A stretch of 64,000 nucleotides of DNA from Microbacterium sp. 10M-3C3 (GTDB lineage: Bacteria; Actinomycetota; Actinomycetes; Actinomycetales; Microbacteriaceae): NCBI RefSeq assembly GCF_003931875.1, contig NZ_CP034245.1, positions 2,418,001 through 2,482,000 on the forward strand, read 5' to 3'. Position numbers and translations under genes: made by a program. Positions within the stretch are counted from its first letter, which is position 1; each line of letters starts with the position of its first letter. Below are positions 23,354 through 32,333 of this stretch, in pieces. The notes beneath the pieces were generated by a model that was not told where the DNA came from, did no database searches, and saw only the letters and a program-made list of their open reading frames with translations.

Positions 23354-24157
23354 TCAGCCGCACGTCCCGTTCGCCCGCAGCGCGGGGTCGACGACGACGG
23401 CCCCGTCGATGTCGAAGTCCGCGACCACGTGCGGGCCGTCGACCCGCGCGCCGGTGAGAGTGAGCGCGGCCGGCAGGTCGGAGGCGACGCACACGCTCCA
23501 CGTGCGCAGGACTGCATCCGCGATGCCGCCGAACCGGGCCCGCAGCGCGTCGGCGTCCACGCGTGCTCCCGCCACGTCGAAGGACGCCGGTGTGAGCGTC
23601 AGCGCACCGCCCTCCGCGCCGGGAGCGAGCGCGAGGCCGACCGGCACGGCGGCGCCGAAGACGGACAGCTCCGTGGACACGGTGACGTCGGGGGCGGCGA
23701 GGCCGACGGTGTCGGCCGGGAAGCCGTCGATCCCCGCCAGCAGCGCACGCAGCTGATCCTGATCGAGCCGCACGGTCGCCGTGCCGGGGCCTGCGGCCGC
23801 GTCGGCGGAGAGCGGCACCTGCGCGAGCCGCACCGACACGTCGCCCGCGACCGGCCCGAGGGCGACGTCGTCCGATGCCACCTCGACGGCGTCGAGGCGC
23901 CCCGACAGCAGCTGCGGGATGACGAGCCCGGGCACCTCGACATCCACCTGCTGGTCGGCGGGGAGACCGAGCTGCGAGACCACGAGCTGGCGGACGCCGA
24001 CCTGCACGACGGCGCGCGCGACGGCCTCCGCGCCGACGGCCGCACCCAGGATGAGCACGACGACGAACACGAGCGTGACGATCCACGGCCACGCCCGGCG
24101 GCGGCGCGGCTCGGGCCGGTACTCGGTGAACCCGAAGGGCAGCGCGTCGCCGGCCAT
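23354..24157 (-). CDS. DUF2993 (LmeA-like) membrane-anchored protein
   Basis: Encodes 267 residues: an N-terminal cytoplasmic patch rich in Arg, one membrane helix (WPWIVTLVFVVVLILGAAVGA, about 23-43, first 20 residues shown in part as WPWIVTLVFVVV) and an extracellular DUF2993-type beta-rich domain with repeated hydrophobic-ligand-like strands. In mycobacteria a DUF2993 protein (LmeA) acts in lipomannan elongation; whether this one does is unknown. It starts two bases after the argS stop, so it is probably co-transcribed with argS and lysA. Confidence 0.8.
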   Translation of the reverse strand: MAGDALPFGFTEYRPEPRRRRAWPWIVTLVFVVVLILGAAVGAEAVARAVVQVGVRQLVVSQLGLPADQQVDVEVPGLVIPQLLSGRLDAVEVASDDVALGPVAGDVSVRLAQVPLSADAAAGPGTATVRLDQDQLRALLAGIDGFPADTVGLAAPDVTVSTELSVFGAAVPVGLALAPGAEGGALTLTPASFDVAGARVDADALRARFGGIADAVLRTWSVCVASDLPAALTLTGARVDGPHVVADFDIDGAVVVDPALRANGTCG

Positions 24158-24159
24158 GG

Positions 24160-25824
24160 TCACATCCGCTCGGGCGCGCCGACGCCGAGCAGTGTCAGTC
24201 CGTTGCGCAGCACCTGCCCGGTCGCGTCGTTGAGCCACAGGCGCGTGCGGTGCAGGTTCGTGACCGGCTCGTCCCCGAGCGGGATCACCCGGCAGTTGTC
24301 GTACCAGCGGTGATACAGACCCGCGAGCTCCTCCAGGTAGCGCGCGACGCGGTGCGGCTCCCGCACCTCGGCGGCGAACGCCACGACGCGGGGGAACTCC
24401 TGCAGGGCGCCGAGGAGCGCCGACTCGGTCTCGTGCGTGAGCAGCTCGGGCGCGAACTCCGAGCGATCCACGCCGGATGCGGCGGCGTTGCGCGCCACGT
24501 TGTGCGTGCGCGCGTGCGCGTACTGCACATAGAAGACCGGGTTGTCGTTCGTCCGCTTCTGCAGCACGTCGAGGTCGACGTCGAGGTTGGAGTCGGCCGA
24601 GCTGCGCGTGAGCGCATAGCGCGCCGCATCCACGCCGACGATCTCGACGAGGTCCTCCATCGTGACGACCGTGCCGGCGCGCTTGGACATCCGCACCGGC
24701 TGACCGTCCTTGACGAGGTTCACGAGCTGGCCGATGAGGATCTGCAGGTTCACGTAGGGCTCGTCGCCGAACGCCGCGCACATCGCCATGAGCCGCTGCA
24801 CGTACCCGTGGTGGTCGGCGCCGAGCATGATGATGCAGCGGTTGAAGCCGCGCTCGCGCTTGTCGAGGTAGTAGGCGAGGTCGCCGGAGATGTAGGCGGG
24901 CTTGCCGTCGGATTTGATGACGACGCGATCCTTGTCGTCGCCGAACTCCGTCGAGCGCAGCCACGTGGCGCCGTCGGCCTCGTAGATGTGGCCGAGCTCG
25001 CGCAGGCGCTGCACCGCGCGCTCGACGGCACCCGATTCATGCAGGTCGTTCTCGTGGAAGTAGACGTCGAAGTCGACGCCGAACTGATGCAGCGACTGCT
25101 TGATCTCGTCGAACATGAAGTTCACGCCGAGCTCGCGGAACGCCTCCTGCTTGGCGTCGCCGTCGAGGGCGTCGATGTCGCCCTCATAGGCGAGCGCGAC
25201 GCGGCGCGCGATGTCGCCGATGTAGGCGCCGCCGTAGCCGTCCTCGGGGGTGGGCCGGCCCTCGTGGGCGGCGACGAGGCTGCGTGCGAAGCGGTCGATC
25301 TGCGCACCGTGGTCGTTGAAGTAGTACTCGCGCGTGACCTGCGCGCCCTGCGCGGCGAGGATGCGGGCGAGGGAGTCGCCGACGGCCGCCCACCGGGTGC
25401 CGCCGAGGTGGATCGGCCCCGTCGGGTTGGCGCTGACGAACTCGAGGTTGATGACCTCGTCGCGGCGCGAATCGTTCGTGCCGAAGGCGGCGCCCTGCTC
25501 GACGATCGTCTTCGCGAGGGCACCGGCGGCCGCCGCCTCCAGGCGGATGTTGATGAAGCCCGGACCGGCGACCTCGACACTCGCGATCCCGTCGACGGCG
25601 GTGAGGCCCGCGGCGATCTCGTCGGCGAACTCGCGCGGCGGCGCGCCCACCTTCTTGGCGAGCTTCAGCGCGGCGTTGGACGCCCAGTCGCCGTGGTCAC
25701 GGTTCTTCGGCCGCTCCAGGGGAAGGTCGGCGACGGTGAGCCCCGCGCTCGCCCCCTCTCGTCGCGCCTCTGCGATCGGCGTCACGACGGCGAGCAGGGC
25801 GGCGGAGAGGGCTTCGGGATCCAT
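24160..25824 (-). CDS. argS: arginyl-tRNA synthetase
   Basis: Encodes 554 residues, a class I synthetase that charges tRNA-Arg. The HIGH-type motif is HLGG at about 139-142 in [11 protein letters not shown], and the KMSKS-like loop reads RMSKRAG, both normal for ArgRS variants. The N-terminal tRNA D-loop-binding domain and the C-terminal DALR-type anticodon domain are present. It heads a leftward run through DUF2993 and lysA. The promoter contains an inverted repeat (25827-25851). Confidence 0.97.
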   Translation of the reverse strand: MDPEALSAALLAVVTPIAEARREGASAGLTVADLPLERPKNRDHGDWASNAALKLAKKVGAPPREFADEIAAGLTAVDGIASVEVAGPGFINIRLEAAAAGALAKTIVEQGAAFGTNDSRRDEVINLEFVSANPTGPIHLGGTRWAAVGDSLARILAAQGAQVTREYYFNDHGAQIDRFARSLVAAHEGRPTPEDGYGGAYIGDIARRVALAYEGDIDALDGDAKQEAFRELGVNFMFDEIKQSLHQFGVDFDVYFHENDLHESGAVERAVQRLRELGHIYEADGATWLRSTEFGDDKDRVVIKSDGKPAYISGDLAYYLDKRERGFNRCIIMLGADHHGYVQRLMAMCAAFGDEPYVNLQILIGQLVNLVKDGQPVRMSKRAGTVVTMEDLVEIVGVDAARYALTRSSADSNLDVDLDVLQKRTNDNPVFYVQYAHARTHNVARNAAASGVDRSEFAPELLTHETESALLGALQEFPRVVAFAAEVREPHRVARYLEELAGLYHRWYDNCRVIPLGDEPVTNLHRTRLWLNDATGQVLRNGLTLLGVGAPERM

Positions 25825-25826
25825 AA

Positions 25827-25851
25827 CCGCACCATTCTACGGGCGGTGCGG
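25827..25851 (-). promoter_or_regulatory. inverted repeat around the argS -10 element
   Basis: Arms CCGCACC (25827-25833) and GGTGCGG (25845-25851) enclose a minus-strand TAGAAT hexamer (25834-25839) that lies 9 bases before the argS ATG. The position, centred on the probable -10, would suit a repressor site or a small 5' hairpin. No regulator is obvious nearby. Confidence 0.35.
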
Positions 25852-25868
25852 CTCCGGCCCCGCCGTGC

Positions 25869-26681
25869 TCAGGCGATCTGGACGAGCGCGACGTGGTCGT
25901 CGGCGGAGGATGCCGCGTCCCCCGCATCCGGATCCACCCACGCGTCCACGCGCAGCCGTGTCAGCCCGACGTGACCGCCGTGGTAGCTGAGGAACGCGCA
26001 GTCGGCCGCATCGCGCCCGGTCGCGATGCGCACGAGCGAGCGGCGGTCGGACAGGCGCGTGGCGTCGACGACGTACCACGCGCCGTCGACGAACGCCTCG
26101 GCGACCGCGTGGAAATCCATCGGCTCGAGCCCGGGCGCGTAGCACGCGGCGTAGCGCGCCGGCACGTCCATCGCCCGCAGCAGCGCGATCACGACGTGCG
26201 CATAGTCGCGGCACACCCCCTGACCCGTCATGAGCGTCGTCACGGCGCTGTCGGTGCCGAGGCTCAGCCCCGGCGTGTAGGTGACGCTCGCGGCGACGAA
26301 CGACGACACCGCCTCGACGAGCTCGAACCCCGACAGCCCGCGGAACTGGCGGCGCGCCTGCGCGAACACCTCGTCGGACTGGCAGTAGCGGCTCGGACGC
26401 AGGTACGTGATCGTCTCTAGGTCGCTCGTGCGCCCCGGCGCCGCCGGACCGGACACCGTCGCGCGGTACCGCACCTCCAGCGGGCCGGGCTCGCCGAGGA
26501 AGCGGTGCAGCCGGCTGCCGGACTGGTCCACGATCTCCGTCGCGGTGTACACCCGATCGCCCTGCGTGAACGTCAGCTGCTCCTCGCCCAGCGGCACCGG
26601 CTGCGCCGTCGCGATCTGGAAGACGAGGTCGACGGAGGCCGCGAGTTCGAGGTCGAGCTCGGCGGTCACGAGGCGCTGCAC
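25869..26681 (-). CDS. transglutaminase-like cysteine protease-fold protein
   Basis: Encodes 270 residues. The Cys-His-Asp triad of transglutaminase-like enzymes is readable: Cys157 in GQGVCRDYAHV, His191 in MDFHAV, Asp206 in YVVDATR, with a typical N-terminal beta-sandwich of about 120 residues. I chose the GTG at 26681 because AGGA lies 7 bases upstream; the extra 34 residues of the longer frame are Arg- and His-rich and unlike the family. Such proteins may act as peptidases; the substrate is unknown. It is divergent from the SGNH gene. Confidence 0.85.
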   Translation of the reverse strand: MQRLVTAELDLELAASVDLVFQIATAQPVPLGEEQLTFTQGDRVYTATEIVDQSGSRLHRFLGEPGPLEVRYRATVSGPAAPGRTSDLETITYLRPSRYCQSDEVFAQARRQFRGLSGFELVEAVSSFVAASVTYTPGLSLGTDSAVTTLMTGQGVCRDYAHVVIALLRAMDVPARYAACYAPGLEPMDFHAVAEAFVDGAWYVVDATRLSDRRSLVRIATGRDAADCAFLSYHGGHVGLTRLRVDAWVDPDAGDAASSADDHVALVQIA

Positions 26682-26776
26682 CGGGATATCCTCGCACGCG
26701 CTCGAGTGGCCTCGGCGCGGACCCGGAGCACCGTTCTCCCCCGGTCGGAGCAGCCGATGCGGAGGGTGCGAACGAC

Positions 26777-27637
26777 GTGACATACACTCTGCGCGTGAGG
26801 ACGCCCGATCCCGCCCGCCCGCGCCGCCCGCGCTGGCCTTTCGCCGTGCTGGCGCTGGCCATCGTGGCGATCTGCGCGTTCGCCGCGTGGCGGCCGTGGG
26901 CGCCCACCCCGGCGCCCGCCCGCGTGGCCGCCGCGGCGGCCTCCGACCCCGCGATCGCGCCGGCCCCGCTCGCGTTGCCGGATCAGCCGCGGGTGCTCAT
27001 CTTCGGCGACTCGTGGACGTACGGCTCCGCCGCATCGGACCCCACCCTCGGCTACGCCTACGTGCTGGGCGACCTCATGGGGTGGCAGGACGTGCGCGTC
27101 GACGGCGTCCGGGGCAGCGGCTACCTCAAGCCGGGCATCGACGGCGGCTCGTTCGGCGACCGCATCGCGGCGCTCGACCCGACGTGGACACCGGACCTCG
27201 TCATCGTCGAGGGCTCCATCAACGACCGTCGCCTGCCCGCGGCCGGCTACCGCACCGCGGTGACCGCGGCGTGGGACACGCTGGCAGCCACCTATCCCGG
27301 GGCCGCCGTGGTCATCATGGGCCCCGCTCCGCAGGTCCTCCCGGTCGAGCCGGCCACGGCGCGCATCGATCGCGATCTCGCCGAGCTCGCGGCGGCGCGC
27401 GGATGGTGGTACGTCTCGCCCCTCGCCGACGCGTGGATCACGCCCGACAACTACGCCCGCGTGATCGACTCGAGCGACATCGGCCGCGACCATCCGTCGA
27501 CGGCCGGCCACACGTATCTCGCCGAGCGCCTCGCCGCGGTGCTGCGCGAGCTGGCCGCGCCCGCGGACGTGGTCGCCGACGGCGGGGACGGCGGCTCCGC
27601 CGCGCGCGACCCCGAGGTCACACCTGCCGACGGATGA
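26777..27637 (+). CDS. SGNH/GDSL-family hydrolase, membrane-anchored
   Basis: Encodes 286 residues from the GTG at 26777. A hydrophobic segment (about 21-38) anchors or exports it; a Pro/Ala linker leads to the esterase domain. Block I is GDSWT (Ser79), block III EGSIND, and block V DHPSTAGH provides the catalytic Asp and His. GDSL enzymes of this type are lipases, acyl or acetyl esterases. An alternative GTG at 26795 is exactly 6 bases after TACACT, consistent with a leaderless start, and would remove only six residues. The tail overlaps the next gene by 20 bases. Confidence 0.85.
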   Translation: MTYTLRVRTPDPARPRRPRWPFAVLALAIVAICAFAAWRPWAPTPAPARVAAAAASDPAIAPAPLALPDQPRVLIFGDSWTYGSAASDPTLGYAYVLGDLMGWQDVRVDGVRGSGYLKPGIDGGSFGDRIAALDPTWTPDLVIVEGSINDRRLPAAGYRTAVTAAWDTLAATYPGAAVVIMGPAPQVLPVEPATARIDRDLAELAAARGWWYVSPLADAWITPDNYARVIDSSDIGRDHPSTAGHTYLAERLAAVLRELAAPADVVADGGDGGSAARDPEVTPADG

Positions 27638-27776
27638 AGCGCATGAGCCACGCGATCACCGCGAGGACCAGGATCACGAGGCCGACCCACAGCAGGAACT
27701 TCACCGCCTGGACGAAGATGCCCAGCAGCAGCAGGACGACACCGACGACGAGCAGGATGAGCGCGATCACGGGCAT
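27618..27776 (-). CDS. 52-residue two-helix membrane protein
   Basis: The reading MPVIALILLVVG onwards gives two hydrophobic helices separated by a short polar turn (about 3-19 and 25-42) and a basic RFIRRQV tail. No family is recognised with confidence; it resembles small DUF5670/DUF6131-like membrane proteins. It overlaps the 3' end of the SGNH gene on the opposite strand. The ribosome site is weak (GGGG). The strong hydrophobic pattern and GC-rich third positions support it being real. Confidence 0.55.
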   Translation of the reverse strand: MPVIALILLVVGVVLLLLGIFVQAVKFLLWVGLVILVLAVIAWLMRFIRRQV

Positions 27777-27837
27777 GACCCCAGCCTGCCCGCGGGTCGC
27801 CGCGGTCGACAGGGCTTGACAGGCGCGCCGGCGCCGG

Positions 27838-29019
27838 TCAGGACGCTTCCGGCTTCGGCAGGACGAGCCACACGCTCGTGCCGCCCAGCGGCGAGGTCTC
27901 GATGCCCATCCGTCCGCCGTGCGCCTCCGCGATGCGACGGCACGTGGAAAGACCGATGCCGAGCCCCGGCACCTCGTCGGCCGTCGCACGCTCCATGAGC
28001 TCGAACACGCGCTCGCGCTCGGCGGCCGGGATGCCCGGGCCGTTGTCGTCGACGGTGATGCGCCATCCCCCGAACAGGGCGTGGCCGCGCACCACGACGT
28101 GCGGCTTCGTGCCGGCGGCGTGCGTGAACTTCAGCGCGTTCGCCACGACGTTCTGCAGGAGGACCCGCAGCAGGGTCTCGTCGCCCACGACCGCGGTGTC
28201 GCCCTCGACGTCGACGACCGCCCCGCTCTCCTTGATCGCGGCGTCGAGGTCGTCGGTCACGGCGGCCACGACAGCGCGCAGGTCGACGTCCTCGTGGCGC
28301 ACGGCGGCACCGCCGATGCGCGCGTAGTCGAGCAGGTCCGTGATCATCGTCGCCATGCGGGCCGCGGCGGACTCGGCACGGGCGAGCGCGTACGCCGCGC
28401 GCGGGGCGTGCGCGAGCTCGGGGCTGTCGGCCGCAAGCTCGATGAAGCCGGACAGCGCGGTGAGAGGGTTGCGGAGGTCATGGCTGACCTGGCCGGCGAA
28501 GTTCTCCAGCTGGGCGTTGGCGTCTTCGAGCTCGCGCGTCAGTCGCCGCAGCTCGAGCACGTCGACCACCTGCCCGGCGAGCAGCCGCAACCCTTCGCTC
28601 TTCTCCGGGCTCAGCTCTCCCGCGGTCTCGTCGAAGACGCACAGAGTGCCGATCGGGACGCCGGTGGGCGTGATGAGCGGGCTGGAGGCGTAAAAGCGGA
28701 CGTGGGCGATCTCGCCCGTCACGAAGGGGTTCCCCTTGAAGCGCTCGTCCTCGCTCGCGTCGCGGACGACGACGTGGCCGGGCTTCTGGAACACCCGGGC
28801 GCACATCGAATCCTCGCGCGAGCAGACGGCCGGCTCGAGCCCGACCGCCGCGATCTGGTGCTGGAAGCGGTCGTCGATGATGTTGATGACGGCGGTCGAC
28901 ACGCCGCATACGGTGGCCGCGAGCTGCACCAGCCCCTGCAGGTCGACGGTCGGCGGCTCGTCGATGAGCCGGTACTGCGCGATCGCCTCGAGGCGCGTCA
29001 CGTCCTGAACGTTGGTCAC
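27838..29019 (-). CDS. GAF-domain sensor histidine kinase
   Basis: Encodes 393 residues, no membrane helix. A GAF domain (about 10-145) carries a Cys-rich stretch (CSREDSMCAR). The dimerisation and phospho-acceptor site is His180 in VSHDLRNPLTA, followed by an ATPase domain with N box NVVANALKF, DDNGPGI and GLGIGLSTCRRI. No response regulator is adjacent, so it is an orphan. The start GTG at 29019 has GAGGGAG 4-5 bases upstream; the 16 upstream residues of the open frame are not needed. Confidence 0.9.
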   Translation of the reverse strand: MTNVQDVTRLEAIAQYRLIDEPPTVDLQGLVQLAATVCGVSTAVINIIDDRFQHQIAAVGLEPAVCSREDSMCARVFQKPGHVVVRDASEDERFKGNPFVTGEIAHVRFYASSPLITPTGVPIGTLCVFDETAGELSPEKSEGLRLLAGQVVDVLELRRLTRELEDANAQLENFAGQVSHDLRNPLTALSGFIELAADSPELAHAPRAAYALARAESAAARMATMITDLLDYARIGGAAVRHEDVDLRAVVAAVTDDLDAAIKESGAVVDVEGDTAVVGDETLLRVLLQNVVANALKFTHAAGTKPHVVVRGHALFGGWRITVDDNGPGIPAAERERVFELMERATADEVPGLGIGLSTCRRIAEAHGGRMGIETSPLGGTSVWLVLPKPEAS

Positions 29020-29109
29020 TGAGCTCCCTCGCGATCGCAGGATCGCGTTCAGGATATCGACGCGCACGCGTGCGGGGCGCGCCGCGGGGCCGCGGACGCG
29101 GCGGGCGTC

Positions 29110-29634
29110 TCAGCCGGCCGCGCGCAGGCCCGCGGCCGGGTCGACCTCGTCCACGGCGGCGGCGACCCGCTCGAGGAATCCGACGATCGCGTCGGCCTCG
29201 GCATCGGAGAGGCCGGCCGTGGCCGCCATCATGCGCTCGTGCATGTCGCCGAGCTGCGCGCGCACGGCCGCGGCGGCGACCTCCGTGGAGCGCAGCGACA
29301 CGCTGCGGCGGTCGGCGGCGCTGCGCATGCGCTCGACATGGCCGAGGCGCTCGAGGCGATCGAGCAGCGACGTTGTCGAGGCGGTGGAGATCCCGACGTG
29401 TCGTGCGATGTCGGTGGGCGTGACCTGCTCGCCGCGCCCCTCCGAGCGGATGAGGAAGCGCAGCGCGGTCATCTCGTTGTCGCCCATGTGCATGGCCTCC
29501 CGCGTGCGGCGACGCATGTCCGTCTCCGCCAGGTGATACAGGCGCAGCGCGTGCAGCACCCGCCGCCCGCGGTCGGCGTCGACCCCGGCTCCGTACCAAT
29601 ACGTCTGCGCTTTCACCACCGCCATGTTCTTCAT
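29110..29634 (-). CDS. MarR family regulator
   Basis: Encodes 174 residues, winged-helix MarR fold. The recognition region reads TPTDIARHVGISTASTTSLLDRL (given here in two parts: TPTDIARHVGIS and TASTTSLLDRL), followed by the wing with RSAADRRS. It is divergent from the DUF7882-like gene, and its start lies 2 bases from the TTGACA of that gene's promoter, so it probably regulates the pair. The ligand is unknown. Confidence 0.9.
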   Translation of the reverse strand: MKNMAVVKAQTYWYGAGVDADRGRRVLHALRLYHLAETDMRRRTREAMHMGDNEMTALRFLIRSEGRGEQVTPTDIARHVGISTASTTSLLDRLERLGHVERMRSAADRRSVSLRSTEVAAAAVRAQLGDMHERMMAATAGLSDAEADAIVGFLERVAAAVDEVDPAAGLRAAG

Positions 29635-29635
29635 C

Positions 29636-29665
29636 TTGACATCTTGTTCGGCTAATAGCTAGTCT
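29636..29665 (+). promoter_or_regulatory. promoter of the DUF7882-like gene
   Basis: TTGACA (29636-29641) and TAGTCT (29660-29665) are separated by 18 bases. The region from 29654 to about 29676 is AT-rich and partly symmetrical around CTAG motifs (AATAGCTAG and CTAGTAAT), a possible MarR site. It reads into the gene at 29720. Confidence 0.6.
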
Positions 29666-29719
29666 GCCTAGTAATATCGCACTGAAGCAACCAGGCTGGC
29701 GAGAGAACGGGGACCGACG

Positions 29720-30049
29720 ATGGCTTATCTCTTCTACGGAAACGGCGTCGAGCCGATCGAGATGCCCGACCGCCTCCTCGCGCACCTCAAGGTCGTCGTC
29801 GCGACGAAGCTGCGCCGCGGCGAGAGCTTCACCCTCTCGTGGCGCCATCCGCACGAGGCCGGACGTACGACGATCTGGCTCCAGCCGGCCATCCCCCTCC
29901 GCTTCGTCTTCTCGTCGTCCGAGCCGGAGATCCTCGACCCCGCGTGGTTGAAGGAGCTGGCCAACGCCGCGAACTCGTCGCGCGGCCTCAACGTCGACCT
30001 CGCCGAGCCCGTGGCGGCCGACGCGCGCGCCCCCCTGCAGGCGGCGTGA
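29720..30049 (+). CDS. DUF7882-like small protein (often misnamed ATP-dependent DNA ligase)
   Basis: Encodes 109 residues. It has the pattern of a Microbacteriaceae protein family with a N-terminal LxYG, a VEMxDRxLAHLxxVV core, KLRRGESF and TIWLxPxIPLRFxFS; here these read MAYLFYGNG, MPDRLLAHLKVVV, KLRRGESFTLSW and TTIWLQPAIPLRFVFSSSEP. In databases members are sometimes named DNA ligase, but no ligase motif (KxDG) is present. A clear promoter precedes it. The next gene begins inside its stop codon. Confidence 0.7.
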   Translation: MAYLFYGNGVEPIEMPDRLLAHLKVVVATKLRRGESFTLSWRHPHEAGRTTIWLQPAIPLRFVFSSSEPEILDPAWLKELANAANSSRGLNVDLAEPVAADARAPLQAA

Positions 30050-30384
30050 TGACCGCCCTGCTCCCGCTCGAGGCCCCCGCGAGCGGACTGCGGTGGACGG
30101 AGGTCGAGCACGGCTTCCACGTCGCCCATCGCGGTGACGCCTTCGCCGGCTACGTGGACACGACGCCGGACGGATCGTTCGTGTCGTTCGACGAGTTCTC
30201 CACCCCCATCGGCCGCTACGAGACCCTCGCCTCAGCGCAGCGGTCGCTGCGCTCCACGACCTCGCCCGCCAACGCGCGCGCGCGACACCGGATGCAGCGC
30301 GTGCGCCGCCATGCCGCCGTCGCCGCCGGCGGGGTCGCCGGTGTGCTGCTGCTGACCGCGGGGGTCCTCGCCCCGTACCTGTGA
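30049..30384 (+). CDS. hypothetical protein with C-terminal membrane helix
   Basis: Encodes 111 residues. The ATG overlaps the previous stop by one base (TGATG), so the two genes are translationally coupled. The N-terminal part (about 1-75) is soluble, with a GYVDTTPDGSFVSFDEF stretch that could be a small beta-rich fold, and residues near 85-108 (AAVAAGGVAGVLLLTAGVLA) form a membrane helix. No known family is recognised. Partnership with the DUF7882-like protein is inferred from coupling only. Confidence 0.6.
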   Translation: MTALLPLEAPASGLRWTEVEHGFHVAHRGDAFAGYVDTTPDGSFVSFDEFSTPIGRYETLASAQRSLRSTTSPANARARHRMQRVRRHAAVAAGGVAGVLLLTAGVLAPYL

Positions 30385-30471
30385 GCCGGGAGCGTCTTCG
30401 CGGCCATGTCAAGACCGTGAGGAACCAGCGGCGCGCGACGTAGCGTGCACTCGAACCCCAAGGAGGCGGTC

Positions 30472-30663
30472 ATGAGCGACAACGAAACGAACGAGGCTCG
30501 CGAGCGGGACGCATCCGGCGCGTACACGGACGCGGATCCCTCGGGTCGGCACCGCGACGAGCCGGGCGAGTACACCGACGTGGAGCGCGCCGACGGCACC
30601 GTGCACAAGCACGTCGAAGAGGGCGAGCCCGAGGGCCAGTACACCGACACCGACCCGGCGTGA
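30472..30663 (+). CDS. small acidic YTD-repeat protein
   Basis: Encodes 63 residues, mostly Asp, Glu, Gly and Thr, with no hydrophobic core. Three degenerate repeats are visible: GAYTDADPSG, GEYTDVERADG and GQYTDTDPA. A strong AAGGAG ribosome site lies 6 bases upstream. It is probably intrinsically disordered. Small proteins of this kind are frequent in Microbacterium genomes but have no known function. Confidence 0.6.
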   Translation: MSDNETNEARERDASGAYTDADPSGRHRDEPGEYTDVERADGTVHKHVEEGEPEGQYTDTDPA

Positions 30664-30671
30664 CCTGAGCC

Positions 30672-31748
30672 TCAGGGCATCACGACGGGAGCTCCGAGCC
30701 ACGCGCCGAGGTCGTCGACCTCGGCGCGGAGGATGTCCCGCTCTTCGGGCTCGAGGGGTGCGAACTCGTGCACTGCGCGGACGCGCAGCACGTCCGCGTC
30801 GCGGTCGTGCTCGGCGTCGAGCATGCCGACGAAGCGGTCGCCCATGAGGATGGGGTGGGCGAAATACCCGTAGCGGCGTTCGGACGCGGGCTTGAACTGC
30901 TCGAGGACGTACGCGAAGCCGAAGATCTCCGCGAGGCGCGGACGGTCGAACAGCAGCGAGTCGTAAGGGTTCAGCAGCGCTACCCGGCCGTCGACCTCCT
31001 CATCGAGCGCCGCGAGCGCATCGGGGTCGACGCGCCACGCCCACCGCGACCCTTCGACCGTCGCCGGCTCGCCGGCCTCACCGACGGGGGTCCACGGGGA
31101 TCGGCGTTTGGCGAGGCCCGCCGCCTGGAGCCGCCGCTCCTCCAGCAGGCGCGCGGCGTCGTCCGGCTCGTACTGCGGCAGGTCAGGCGGGTAGACCCGT
31201 TCGGCGAGATCCCACCGGCGGGTCCGGCCGTCGCGGCCGCAGACCGCGACGAGGCCCTGCCGCTGGAGGAACTCGAGCATGTGCGGCACCTGGTTCGCAC
31301 CCGACCAGCCGTCGGGCGGGCGCGACACCTGCGCGGTGTCGGGGATGTCGGCAGCCGTCAGCGGCCCGTCGGGGCGCAGCCGGGCGAGGACGTCGCGACG
31401 GAAGCGGTCGTTCGCGGCGAGCCACTGCCTGCTGCTCTCCCGCTGCGGCCACTGCCGCATCGCCGGGAGCATCAGGGGCAGCAGCGACATGGGGCGGAAG
31501 GCACCGTCGAACTCGAAGAGCAGGCGGTCGCCCGCCACGGCCTTGCGCAGCTGTCCCGGCTCGTACGACCAGCCGATGCGCGACCACAGCACGGTGTGCT
31601 CGCACGGCGCGATCGTCGCGGTGGGGTCGATCTTGACGTAACCCAGTTGCTCGGCCACCTCGACGACGTCGCCGGGGCGGTCGGCGTCGAGGAGCTGCGC
31701 GCGGACGACGATGCGCCGAGCCTGGGCGGCGGTCAGGTGATGCACCAC
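30672..31748 (-). CDS. winged-helix DNA-glycosylase-like protein (YcaQ/HTH_42 family)
   Basis: Encodes 358 residues. The tandem winged-helix family HTH_42 includes E. coli YcaQ/AlkX and Streptomyces AlkZ, glycosylases that unhook DNA interstrand crosslinks. The typical N-terminal LTAAQARRIVVRAQLL region, the EHTVLWSRIGW stretch and the C-terminal NPYDSLLFDRPRLAEIFGF motif are seen. Exact catalytic residues cannot be certified by eye. It is convergent with the small gene before it and downstream of nothing related. Confidence 0.8.
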   Translation of the reverse strand: MVHHLTAAQARRIVVRAQLLDADRPGDVVEVAEQLGYVKIDPTATIAPCEHTVLWSRIGWSYEPGQLRKAVAGDRLLFEFDGAFRPMSLLPLMLPAMRQWPQRESSRQWLAANDRFRRDVLARLRPDGPLTAADIPDTAQVSRPPDGWSGANQVPHMLEFLQRQGLVAVCGRDGRTRRWDLAERVYPPDLPQYEPDDAARLLEERRLQAAGLAKRRSPWTPVGEAGEPATVEGSRWAWRVDPDALAALDEEVDGRVALLNPYDSLLFDRPRLAEIFGFAYVLEQFKPASERRYGYFAHPILMGDRFVGMLDAEHDRDADVLRVRAVHEFAPLEPEERDILRAEVDDLGAWLGAPVVMP

Positions 31749-31799
31749 GCCTCGAGGCTAGCGACGGGCGCCCCCGGCTCGACCGGCCGGGGCGTCCGA

Positions 31800-32135
31800 T
31801 CACAGGTCCTCGGGAGCGAGGTCGCCCTGACCGTCCTCTCCCAGATCGGCGATGACCGGGTCATCGCCCTGCGATTCCGGCTGCTGCCATCCCGCCGCGA
31901 GGTCTTCGGCGGGGATCTCGTCATCCGGCGCCTCGAGGTGCGCAGGGTCGTCCCCCGTCGCGGTGGCAGGGTCGAGCTCGTCGAGCGAGGCGCCCTCGTC
32001 CAGAGCGGTCGTCCGGTCCCATTCGGCCTGGGCGGGGTCGGCCGCCGGGTCGGGCTCGATGGAGGTGTCGCCGTCGCGCAGGGGCTGCACGCCGGCGGCG
32101 TCGGTCGTGGCGGGCGTGTCGCGGGAGTCGCTCAT
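31800..32135 (-). CDS. acidic disordered hypothetical protein
   Basis: Encodes 111 residues, mostly Asp, Glu, Ala, Pro and Gly, with no predicted globular core. GAAGGA lies 6 bases before the ATG at 32135 (MSDSRDTPAT). It is one of several such proteins in this part of the window (30472, 35587, 39209), all beginning MSD. Function is unknown; a role in stress or desiccation tolerance is only a guess. Confidence 0.55.
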   Translation of the reverse strand: MSDSRDTPATTDAAGVQPLRDGDTSIEPDPAADPAQAEWDRTTALDEGASLDELDPATATGDDPAHLEAPDDEIPAEDLAAGWQQPESQGDDPVIADLGEDGQGDLAPEDL

Positions 32136-32196
32136 GCGGGATCCTTCGGTCGGGGGACGTCCATCCCACACGCCGGCCGCTGCGCACGCGCGACCC

Positions 32197-32221
32197 TTGA
32201 CAGACCGCGGCGCGCTGTCAA
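32197..32221. promoter_or_regulatory. TTGACAG / CTGTCAA inverted repeat
   Basis: Perfect 7-base arms with 11 bases between them lie midway between the divergent genes at 32135 and 32288. Each arm contains a -35-like TTGACA facing outward, so they may be the -35 elements of divergent promoters, or a dyad operator. Clear -10 elements were not found. Confidence 0.35.
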
Positions 32222-32333
32222 CCCCGATGAACTATCGCGCGGGGTGGGGTCGCATCGACGCGTCACCCCGACCGTGAAAGGCACCCCATGAGCCAGCCCG
32301 CCCAGCAGCAGCCCGTCCGGCACCGATCGCGAG

